NCBI GenBank assembly: GCA_026391235.1
Contig: JAPLDV010000462.1
Location: forward strand, 1 to 6,021
Direction of reading: 5' to 3'
Length of the DNA: 6,021 bases
From: Bacteroidia bacterium
GTDB lineage: Bacteria; Bacteroidota; Bacteroidia; Bacteroidales; UBA12481
In this document: in pieces, positions 1-5,469 of the stretch
Layout of the letters: each line of letters begins with the position of its first letter
Position numbering within the stretch: the first letter of the stretch is position 1
Notes under the pieces: model-generated
The model's database searches: none
What the model saw: the letters and a program-made list of their open reading frames with translations, nothing else
Told to the model about the DNA's origin: nothing
Made by a program: the position numbers and the translations under genes

Positions 1-439
1 ACATGAAATAGAGCCGCTGGTTGTCCGGGGTCATGCAAGGCTCAGAGGCCGGATGGGCGGCGGAAGGTTCAAACTCAGCGGGAGCTGTCCAGGAACCATC
101 CACAAACCGGGAAAAATAGAGTTTGCTGGGAACATTCTCCCCGAACCGGTAAAAGTAAACTTCGGTGCTGTCGGAAGATAAAGTGAGAGAGTATTCCCGA
201 AATCCTGAAGATGATACGATATCCGGGGCAAACTTCTCAGGCGTCATTCCCGGAGGAGTCATACCCAGGTAGGGCTTTTTAGTAAACTGATTATTTACGG
301 ATTCATTAAAATAGATCTGATTTCCACCAGTCCCTTCCTTTTTCCTCAAAATAATATCAAGGTCATTTTCCTTGGCTTGGGTTGTTGCAGATGCAATTAG
401 AATTACCGCTACTACTAACAATGACCATAATGTTTTCAT
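1..439 (-). CDS. PD40/TolB-like beta-propeller protein, N-terminal part (runs off left edge)
   Basis: 146 codons are visible, from ATG at 437-439 down to base 2, with no stop; the rest lies outside the window. The N-terminus is a clear Sec signal peptide: MKT, a hydrophobic run at residues 4-18, then ATTQA with likely cleavage near residue 22. The mature part has the opening typical of Bacteroidota PD40 proteins: PYLG (57-60), PPG (62-64) and APDIVSS (71-77). A first WD40-like/PD40 blade follows at 84-98 (SLTLSSDSTEVYFYR, matching FSPDGkeiyFtR), then LYFSR and a second blade starting at 131. Such propellers sit in the periplasm or on the surface and usually bind a ligand or partner; the substrate is unknown. 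Start choice: an in-frame ATG at 467-469 adds 10 residues (MKTIEKTSKK) and overlaps the upstream stop as ATGA. I prefer 439 because AAAAAAA precedes it and the signal peptide is cleaner. Family call is firm, role is not. Confidence 0.85.
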   Translation of the reverse strand, partial: MKTLWSLLVVAVILIASATTQAKENDLDIILRKKEGTGGNQIYFNESVNNQFTKKPYLGMTPPGMTPEKFAPDIVSSSGFREYSLTLSSDSTEVYFYRFGENVPSKLYFSRFVDGSWTAPAEFEPSAAHPASEPCMTPDNQRLYFM

Positions 440-465
440 TTTTTTTGACGTTTTTTCAATTGTTT

Positions 466-1545
466 TCATCTGTTCGTCAGAAAAACTTTCCTTGAAAATA
501 ATTTTTTCCTGGTTTGGACACTGATTAATAATATCTGGTTACCGTACCGTCTTTTTAATGCGGTCAGATCCATCTGGTAAGATGTACTTTCAGGCCTGAC
601 CGAACTAACCACCCTGCCGTCAAGAGTGCAAATTGTAACGGAGATGCATGGTTCTGATGAGGAAACGTTTAATTCATTTCCGTAGATATGCATTTCCTCA
701 CTGTTATCAGCACCAGATTGCTCTATTCCACTGTATACCCCACTATAAAAGCTGACCGTGTTCCCATCAAAATCAGGGATGGCGAGAACATTGTCGGAAT
801 CATTGAGGCATAATCCGGCGGGACTGGTAAGGCCGGAGTAGATAACTACGGGAGCCTGTTGAAGGGAACGATCAAAACGATACACTTTGCCGCCGCCGCG
901 ATGGCACGAAACATACAAATTGCCCAGACTATCCCTGACCACTCCATCGAAATTGCCAAGTTGGGTGGTTTTTAGCGTTGTCACGGAATAATTCGAAAGG
1001 TCAACCGCCTTAATTGCGGAATTGATCTCCCACGATACCACGATAAGCCGGTTGTTTACCGGATCAAATGCCATATCCTGAGCATATTGCGGGATCCCTG
1101 ATGTTACGATGGTCGTTGCTTCATAGGTATCCATATTAACTTTAAAAATCTTACCACCGCTTTCCACCGCGTAAACATTGTGCTGGTTATCAGTGATCAT
1201 CCCATCGAGAAAGGTCGAGACATTCAATGTCACTTCGCAGAATTGCCGAAGGGTGTTCAGATCCAGGAACCGGATCTTCTTACCGTAACTTACCATAAGC
1301 ATCGTGTCTTTGATGTGAATACCCATACATCCGGTCAGCCCTGAGAGAACTACCTGCTGCGTGCCGGTTTTGTCTATTGCAACTATCGTTCCGTTGCCAT
1401 AATTTGTAACCAGATACCGTTGATACAAATGATCATAAGCAATGTGCTCAGGATTTCGGAGTAGGGTTTGGTTAAAACCTGCCAGCGGAACCAAGCTCAC
1501 GATCAGAAGAGTAAATACGACCCAAAGATTTTTCATAGCCATCAT
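466..1545 (-). CDS. Secreted NHL/SMP-30-like beta-propeller protein with T9SS-like C-terminal tail
   Basis: 359 residues from ATG 1543-1545. ATGs at 1540-1542 and 1534-1536 are equally possible; the frame also opens to a TTG at 1557, which is less likely. A signal peptide covers residues 1-23 (MKN, hydrophobic LWVVFTLLIVSLVPLAG). Residues about 30-270 are built of repeated blades with motifs such as DGVVRDSLGNLYVS, DNQHNVYAVES and PAGLCLNDSDNVLAIPDFDGNTVSF, typical of NHL or SMP-30/gluconolactonase-type propellers. After a Ser/Glu/Asn-rich linker, residues about 295-359 look like a type IX secretion sorting domain (VTICTLDGRVVSSV, then DLTAL, then KKLFSRKVFL). The usual GxYxL strand is replaced by GNQILLI, so this tail is degenerate. 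It is probably a secreted or surface binding protein; no metal-site or catalytic residues can be assigned. The stop overlaps or closely precedes the next propeller gene, suggesting the two are co-transcribed. Confidence 0.85.
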   Translation of the reverse strand: MMAMKNLWVVFTLLIVSLVPLAGFNQTLLRNPEHIAYDHLYQRYLVTNYGNGTIVAIDKTGTQQVVLSGLTGCMGIHIKDTMLMVSYGKKIRFLDLNTLRQFCEVTLNVSTFLDGMITDNQHNVYAVESGGKIFKVNMDTYEATTIVTSGIPQYAQDMAFDPVNNRLIVVSWEINSAIKAVDLSNYSVTTLKTTQLGNFDGVVRDSLGNLYVSCHRGGGKVYRFDRSLQQAPVVIYSGLTSPAGLCLNDSDNVLAIPDFDGNTVSFYSGVYSGIEQSGADNSEEMHIYGNELNVSSSEPCISVTICTLDGRVVSSVRPESTSYQMDLTALKRRYGNQILLISVQTRKKLFSRKVFLTNR

Positions 1546-1550
1546 TTTTA

Positions 1551-1604
1551 TGATCAAAATTACCCTGATCCAATGGCTTAAAGAGATGAAAACCTGATCA
1601 AAAT
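1551..1604 (-). promoter_or_regulatory. Repeated TGATCAAAAT motif and possible -7 box upstream of the propeller gene
   Basis: The 10-mer TGATCAAAAT occurs at 1551-1560 and again at 1595-1604, with a related TGATCCAATG at 1566-1575. The core TGATCA is a palindrome. Read on the minus strand, 1555-1562 gives TAATTTTG, which fits the Bacteroidota -7 consensus TAnnTTTG, but no good -33 TTG lies at the expected 19-21 base distance. It also sits very close to the start codon, which would give a leader of only a few bases. A promoter/operator is an inference; the repeat itself is visible. Confidence 0.25.
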
Positions 1605-1641
1605 CTAAGCAAAAGTTGTTTGTATTGGGTCTGACCTTGTC

Positions 1642-1661
1642 ATCCCGACGAAGGTCGGGAT
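1642..1661. repeat. GTCGGGAT hairpin (REP-like extragenic palindrome)
   Basis: A perfect 8-bp inverted repeat: ATCCCGAC at 1642-1649 and GTCGGGAT at 1654-1661, with a four-base loop. It starts 9 bases after the stop of the barrel-enzyme gene. No T-run follows on the minus strand, so it is a poor classical terminator. The extended sequence GTCATCCCGACGAAGGTC resembles short repeats scattered between genes in many environmental Bacteroidota; that is from memory and not checked here. A competing pairing exists between GACCTT at 1633-1638 and AAGGTC at 1651-1656. Confidence 0.6.
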
Positions 1662-1670
1662 CCCTTGACG

Positions 1671-3002
1671 CTACTCCGAGTCGACTTTGGTCTCTCCCGC
1701 TCTAACCTTAGTTACCCTGGTTTTACCATTTTCCAGCAAAACATCCCAGTTGATATTCCCCTTGGTGTTATTGGTAAAGGTGGATGACTTTACTCCATCA
1801 TGTTGCACGGTGATGGTTCCATCGAACACTGGCATATCTTTTAACTCTGCCCACCCGGTAGCTGACGTAAGCCGGGATTTTGTGCGGATGGTTCTGGTTG
1901 CGGCCTCGGCTTCTATACCCATCAACCCCATTGCATAGGCTTCGATCGCAGCATAGGATACTTCAGGGTATTCACGACGCTTCAATTCCGGTGCAACTAA
2001 CCGGACCAGTAATTTATAAGCATCTTCGGCTTTTCCGAACCGATAAGTTTCAAGCGGATAGTAGGTATTCATTTCAACACCGGTTTTGGGAACCACTGCA
2101 ATGAGATGGCCAATTACCGCTGATGCCCGGTCGGAAGGCACTACGTCCCATCGTAATAAAAACGACATCATCTGCTTGTCATCGAGCCATTTGCCATTAT
2201 AGCGGATATAATGATGGTAAAGTCTTTTATCCTTGTCCCACCAGACTGAATTCAGATGATCATTGATCTTGTTGGCCCGGTTCAGATAATCCTTTGCTTG
2301 ATCAGCTTGTTTTCTTAGAAGAAGCATCTTCGAATAATCGAGATTGCCGATATATTGGGCAGCAAGCAGATCTGCACCCACGCGGCCGTACTGTTCTTCA
2401 TTGTAAGAACTGAGTCCCCTGCTGCTTGTGCTGTCGGGGCTGCCTTCCATGAGGCCATCGCCATCGGGATCCCAGCGCCTGACATATTCGTTCAATGATT
2501 TTTCGTAGAAATTTATGAATACCGGATCAGTCAGGTAGGTCGAGTCGCCGGTCCAGAGCCATGCCCGATAGCAGGCATCGATGATATCAAAGTTTGCCGG
2601 AAGGTTATACCAGAAATCCTGATCTGATTTATAGTCAACCGGCGCCGGAAGATTGAACCTGTTGATCTCCCAATAGCCGCACCAGTCACGACTTTCTGAT
2701 ATTGCTGCCACGAATTTTGAAAGCAGGTTTTTATTGATATCGGCCAATCCGAGCAGTTGCGCGCCAACCAGCTGATGCGACACATCGCGCATGCAGAATG
2801 CCTCTCGTTTGGGCAAAGCCGCTTCATACCAATGCCCTACCGGATCATTACCCCTGAAAACGTATGCCATGGCCTGAATTTTAGCCCATTCGAATCCGGC
2901 TGTCAGAGTCTTGTCGTCACTTGAAAAGCTGATTTTGGCATCCTGGGGGAATGCCGAGACGGTCAGAAGCACTGCAAATAGTAAATTATGGATTGGTTTC
3001 AT
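1671..3002 (-). CDS. Secreted (alpha/alpha)6-barrel glycoside-hydrolase-like protein
   Basis: 443 residues from ATG 3000-3002. The frame opens further to a GTG at 3015-3017, but ATG gives a compact signal peptide (MKPIHNLLFAVLLTVSAFPQ), cleaved near residue 20. Residues about 35-370 look like a six-hairpin barrel: WYEAALPKREAFCMRD (58-73), DFWYNLPANFDIIDACYRAW (129-148), an acidic D-x-D-G-D-G-L-x-E stretch (178-186), NEEQYGRVGADLLA (201-214) and REYPEVSYAAIEAYAMGLMGIE (343-364). Residues about 378-443 look like a small beta domain (WAELKDMPVFDGTITVQHDG). It resembles the MGH1/GH63-like six-hairpin enzymes common in Bacteroidota. Acidic residues in MRD, DGLMEG and NEE are catalytic candidates, but I cannot assign acid and base or substrate; an alpha-glucosidase or rhamnosidase-like activity is a guess. 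The gene stands alone, with about 125 bases after it and 200 before it, and there is no SusCD pair. Confidence 0.8.
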   Translation of the reverse strand: MKPIHNLLFAVLLTVSAFPQDAKISFSSDDKTLTAGFEWAKIQAMAYVFRGNDPVGHWYEAALPKREAFCMRDVSHQLVGAQLLGLADINKNLLSKFVAAISESRDWCGYWEINRFNLPAPVDYKSDQDFWYNLPANFDIIDACYRAWLWTGDSTYLTDPVFINFYEKSLNEYVRRWDPDGDGLMEGSPDSTSSRGLSSYNEEQYGRVGADLLAAQYIGNLDYSKMLLLRKQADQAKDYLNRANKINDHLNSVWWDKDKRLYHHYIRYNGKWLDDKQMMSFLLRWDVVPSDRASAVIGHLIAVVPKTGVEMNTYYPLETYRFGKAEDAYKLLVRLVAPELKRREYPEVSYAAIEAYAMGLMGIEAEAATRTIRTKSRLTSATGWAELKDMPVFDGTITVQHDGVKSSTFTNNTKGNINWDVLLENGKTRVTKVRAGETKVDSE

Positions 3003-3077
3003 GATCTCACTGTTCACTGTGTCACTTTTTGGCTAAAGTCCATAAGGCTTTGTGGATCAACATAATCCTCCATATAG

Positions 3078-3159
3078 ATGTGGGGGCAATATAAAAGAGT
3101 TCACCCTGATAATTGAAGCGGTTGTCATATTATTAAACAAGCTCAAAATGTGGGGGCAA
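3078..3159. repeat. Two direct copies of ATGTGGGGGCAA, 70 bases apart
   Basis: The identical 12-mer ATGTGGGGGCAA lies at 3078-3089 and 3148-3159 in the 204-base gap between the DUF3795 gene and the barrel-enzyme gene. On the minus strand both read TTGCCCCCACAT, 75 to 160 bases upstream of the barrel-enzyme start. The 70-base period is close to seven helical turns, so paired regulator binding is possible, but no known operator is recognised. The rest of the gap shows no promoter consensus that I can support. Confidence 0.5.
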
Positions 3160-3186
3160 CTGATCAGAATCAACTTCAACTCCCGC

Positions 3187-3221
3187 CCTTAACGTCCTTA
3201 ACATCCTCACGTCCTTAACCT
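3187..3221. repeat. Degenerate 9-base tandem repeat (CCTTAACRT) across the DUF3795 stop
   Basis: Four adjacent units are CCTTAACGT, CCTTAACAT, CCTCACGT (one base shorter) and CCTTAACCT. The repeat covers the last codons of the DUF3795 gene (RLRT) and continues about 20 bases past its stop. The stop TGA itself lies inside the shortened third unit. A related sequence, with 15 of 21 bases matching, is found at 3492-3512 across the start codon of the same gene. Confidence 0.6.
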
Positions 3222-3494
3222 CTCTACCCGTACTTGTATCATCCTCTGATGCTCCTCATCGGACGATGCCGGGTCTTTCATCTGCAGGAACAAGGCACAT
3301 GGGAGCTCGGTACAATCGCCGCAGCTTTCATATCCCCGTTCGTTGAAAGCGCACTGAAACAAGGGGCAGACTTTGTCCGGCATCATTTCCTGTGCCCAAA
3401 AGGTACTTCCCTGCACGGCATAGCAGCCAGTGCAAGTCCTTTCATAATATTCACAGTCTGAGCAATCCAGCCCGCATAGAGAAATAGTTTTCAT
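3207..3494 (-). CDS. DUF3795 cysteine-rich small protein
   Basis: 95 residues with no signal peptide, so probably cytoplasmic. It has ten cysteines, mostly in paired motifs: CGLDCSDC (7-14), CTGC (21-24), CPLFQC (43-48), CGDC (58-61) and PCALF (65-69). It ends with the acidic-basic tail DPASSDEEHQRMIQVRVERLRT expected of the family. This pattern and length match DUF3795, common in anaerobic Bacteroidota, Firmicutes and archaea; a zinc- or iron-sulfur-binding role is inferred from the cysteines only. The ATG at 3492-3494 is the natural start, giving MKTISLCGLDC with the first motif at once. It is the only clearly cytoplasmic small protein here and has no evident functional link to the hydrolases on either side. 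Gaps are 62 bases upstream and about 200 downstream. Confidence 0.9.
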   Translation of the reverse strand: MKTISLCGLDCSDCEYYERTCTGCYAVQGSTFWAQEMMPDKVCPLFQCAFNERGYESCGDCTELPCALFLQMKDPASSDEEHQRMIQVRVERLRT

Positions 3495-3527
3495 TCTTTA
3501 CGTTATTAACATTGTTATCTTTCTGAC

Positions 3528-3550
3528 AGACGCAAATATGCGTCTCTACA
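3528..3550 (-). repeat. Dispersed hairpin repeat TGTAGAGACG-N-CGTCT, copy 1
   Basis: On the minus strand this begins TGTAGAGACG and folds as AGACGCA / TGCGTCT (arms 3528-3534 and 3539-3545) with a four-base loop. It starts 6 bases after the stop of the esterase gene, in the 62-base gap before the DUF3795 gene. It matches copy 2 (4528-4550) at 20 of 23 positions. It may aid 3'-end formation, but no T-run follows. Confidence 0.65.
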
Positions 3551-3556
3551 TAATGT

Positions 3557-4441
3557 TTATCTGTGGAAGCTTTCCCCGATAAACTTAAGTCCGTCGCTTA
3601 TCCCCGTTCGCCAATAACTCCAGGTGTGTCCGCCATCGCGAACCCTGAATTCATGTTTGATTTGCTTGTCACGCAGAAGAACATGCAGCGCAGCGTTGCC
3701 TTTGTAAAGGAAGTCATCATCACCGCAATCAATATAAAACCGAACCTTTTCGATCTGTTCTTTTGGAAGGGAGCCGACCAGATCGAGGATGCTGTTGGCC
3801 CTGTAGTGAGGAGTAAGATAAGTTTTTTCCTGGGTTAAACCGAATAGCTTTTCGAATAAGCCATCACGGTTTCCAACAGGCATCGCCTTTACTTCTTCAT
3901 CGGTCCAAACCGCCGAACTGAATGCAGCGCAGGCAGCAAACATTTCGGGATGTTTAAGGGAATACAGAAGTGATCCGAACCCTCCCATAGATAATCCCGA
4001 CACTCCGCGGAACTCTTTCTTTGCCCTTGTACGATAGGTTTTATCAATAAAGGGAATGAATTCCTGAATAAACATATCTTCGAAATTCTCCGATCCGTCG
4101 GCATTGTTCATGTACCAGGTGGCTTTGGCATCCGGCATTACGATGATCATCGAAGGAATCTCCCTCGATGCAATAGCCCTGTCGGCAGCCATATCCACTT
4201 CTCCAAACTGGATCCAGCCGGTTTCGTTATCAGTATATCCGTGTAACAAATAAACAACAGGGTAATAACGCGTACCTCCCTTATAATCTGCAGGCAGGTA
4301 AATGGCATAATTCACATCCCGGCCAAGAACCTGGCTCTTCATGGAGAGGCCTTCCAGTACCTGGCCCATGGGAACAACCTGACAGATTGAAGGAAGGAAA
4401 AAGGAGCTAAAAAGGCTGATAATCAGTAATTTAATTTTCAT
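3557..4441 (-). CDS. Secreted esterase, alpha/beta-hydrolase of PF00756 (esterase D / CE1-like) type
   Basis: 294 residues from ATG 4439-4441. Signal peptide: MKIK, hydrophobic LLIISLFSSFFLPS, then likely cleavage before Q21. Cys20 is preceded by PSI, a poor lipobox, so a lipoprotein is less likely. The complete hydrolase core is visible: oxyanion-side LLHGYTD (65-71), nucleophile Ser151 in GLSMGG, acid Asp243 in CGDDDFL, and His272 in DGGHTWSYW. These are the standard positions for putative-esterase PF00756 enzymes, which include S-formylglutathione hydrolases and feruloyl or acetyl-xylan esterases. Being secreted, a role in removing acyl groups from polysaccharides (CE1-like) is more likely than formylglutathione hydrolysis; this is inference. 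No carbohydrate-binding module is attached. It is flanked by two copies of the same hairpin repeat, and an imperfect inverted repeat lies just upstream of the start. Confidence 0.92.
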   Translation of the reverse strand: MKIKLLIISLFSSFFLPSICQVVPMGQVLEGLSMKSQVLGRDVNYAIYLPADYKGGTRYYPVVYLLHGYTDNETGWIQFGEVDMAADRAIASREIPSMIIVMPDAKATWYMNNADGSENFEDMFIQEFIPFIDKTYRTRAKKEFRGVSGLSMGGFGSLLYSLKHPEMFAACAAFSSAVWTDEEVKAMPVGNRDGLFEKLFGLTQEKTYLTPHYRANSILDLVGSLPKEQIEKVRFYIDCGDDDFLYKGNAALHVLLRDKQIKHEFRVRDGGHTWSYWRTGISDGLKFIGESFHR

Positions 4442-4448
4442 ACCCGAC

Positions 4449-4471
4449 TAATTTTAACGGAGGTTAAATTA
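4449..4471. promoter_or_regulatory. Imperfect inverted repeat just upstream of the esterase start
   Basis: TAATTTTAAC at 4449-4458 pairs with GTTAAATTA at 4463-4471 around a four-base centre, with one bulged base. It ends 8 bases before the esterase ATG, so it could be an operator or a hairpin in the leader. The AT-rich arms would make a weak RNA stem. The function is a guess. Confidence 0.3.
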
Positions 4472-4523
4472 GCGAATTATGCTATGAATTTTATGATTCC
4501 GATCAGGGTTTTGCGAAATGACC

Positions 4524-4550
4524 GTATAGACGGATATATCCGTCTCTACA
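4524..4550 (-). repeat. Dispersed hairpin repeat TGTAGAGACG-N-CGTCT, copy 2
   Basis: The 18 bases at 4528-4545 (AGACGGATATATCCGTCT) form a perfect palindrome; with one mismatch it extends to 4524-4549. On the minus strand the repeat starts inside the end of the dehydrogenase gene: its TAG stop (4546-4548) is part of the repeat's TGTAGAGACG end. It is the sister of copy 1 at 3528-3550. Confidence 0.7.
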
Positions 4551-5385
4551 ACCCGCATAGCACCATGCTTATGTTCCAAAGCTTTTCGGCAACAACCAGG
4601 TCGTAAGATGCCTTTGACGAGGCTTTTTCTTTTCGTTTAACAAAATACTTGCCGCTAATTCCTTCCACTTCAGGAGATGCGGCCAGGTAAACCGATGTTT
4701 CAGCCCCTTCGGCAGGCTGGATGGTAAACGGTTTCATTAACTTCATCATCCAATTCGGCTTTTCAGAGTTACGGTCAAAAGCAAAACGGGTGTTGACGAA
4801 TCCCGGATGCAGACAGTTTACGGATACTCCGGTTCCGTTTAAACGGTGAGCCAACTCGTAGGTAAACAATATGTTGGCCAACTTGGATTGCGCATAAGAT
4901 TTCCATCCTGAATACTTTTGCTGTAAATGGATATCATTAAAATCAATTCTCCCTCCGAAATGTGCTCCGGAAGAGACGTTAATGATCCGGGAAGGTGAAC
5001 TTTTTTTCAGCAGATCCAGCAGCAATTGAGTCAGCAGAAAATGTCCGAGATGATTGACTCCGATCTGATATTCAAAACCATCGGCAGTTTCCATCCTTTT
5101 ATCAGTAAAAATGCCGGCATTGTTGATCAGAACATCGAGCCGCGGATATTTGGCGTTGAATTCTGCCGCAAACTTTCGAATGCTCGCCAAGCTGGCCAGA
5201 TCACACTGCATAAGGTCGACCTGATTATTCCTGCTGATCCTGACTACCTCCTGCCTTGCCTTTTCACCCTTTACCAAATCACGGCACATCATTACCACAT
5301 GGGCACCCATTTCGGCCAGGGCAGTCGCTGTGGCTTTTCCTATTCCGGAATTAGCGCCGGTAATCAGAATTATCTTGTTTTCCAT
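4546..5385 (-). CDS. Short-chain dehydrogenase/reductase, retinol-dehydrogenase-like
   Basis: 279 residues from ATG 5383-5385 (MENKIILITG), the usual length for this group, with no signal peptide: a cytoplasmic NAD(P)-dependent oxidoreductase. Motifs are all present: TGANSGIG cofactor loop (9-16), Arg35 after the second strand (suggesting NADP preference), Asp62 in CDLAS, NNAG (88-91), Asn111, Ser138/139 in NVSSG, catalytic Tyr164 and Lys168 in SYAQSK, and HPG (193-195). The overall pattern, including SKLANILFTYELAHRL and a GKYFVKRKEKASSKASYD tail, matches the RDH11-14/WW-domain oxidoreductase-like branch of classical SDRs. The bacterial substrate is unknown; a lipid or aldehyde carbonyl is possible. 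The stop codon lies inside a dispersed repeat, but the CGL ending fits the family, so the protein looks complete. It starts 71 bases after the DUF5916 gene. Confidence 0.93.
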   Translation of the reverse strand: MENKIILITGANSGIGKATATALAEMGAHVVMMCRDLVKGEKARQEVVRISRNNQVDLMQCDLASLASIRKFAAEFNAKYPRLDVLINNAGIFTDKRMETADGFEYQIGVNHLGHFLLTQLLLDLLKKSSPSRIINVSSGAHFGGRIDFNDIHLQQKYSGWKSYAQSKLANILFTYELAHRLNGTGVSVNCLHPGFVNTRFAFDRNSEKPNWMMKLMKPFTIQPAEGAETSVYLAASPEVEGISGKYFVKRKEKASSKASYDLVVAEKLWNISMVLCGL

Positions 5386-5423
5386 TTTGTTAATTTGGTA
5401 TAGAACAAATATCTGCCCAAATG

Positions 5424-5469
5424 GTTTCGCAATTAATGTGTTGCGATATCGCCCTGCTAATTGCGAAAC
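5424..5469. terminator. 12-bp perfect inverted repeat with nested palindrome at the end of the DUF5916 gene
   Basis: GTTTCGCAATTA (5424-5435) and TAATTGCGAAAC (5458-5469) are exact reverse complements, separated by 22 bases that contain their own palindrome GCGATATCGC (5443-5452). The right arm covers the last codons (Phe-Arg-Asn) and TAG stop of the DUF5916 gene. It is placed like a terminator or attenuator before the dehydrogenase, but lacks a T-run on the minus strand, so an operator or mRNA-stabilising structure is equally possible. Confidence 0.45.

Noticed and set aside
31..231. 66-codon minus-strand open frame
   Set aside because: It lies out of frame inside the PD40 gene, whose frame has a signal peptide and family motifs; the translation of the short frame is low-complexity and Pro/Leu-rich.
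1687..2104. Plus-strand open frames opposite the barrel-enzyme gene
   Set aside because: They are antisense to a well-supported coding gene and show no domain or start signal.
3014..3073. 19-codon minus-strand frame (MEDYVDPQSLMDFSQKVTQ) before the barrel-enzyme gene
   Set aside because: Too short to judge, no supporting start signal, and it overlaps the other short frame with the GGAGG; most likely chance.
3002..3557. Polysaccharide utilisation locus
   Set aside because: An esterase and a glycosidase-like gene are present, but no SusC/SusD pair, regulator or clear operon structure links them.
5026..5403. 125-codon plus-strand open frame
   Set aside because: It is antisense to the dehydrogenase, which has every SDR motif; the antisense product has no recognisable pattern.
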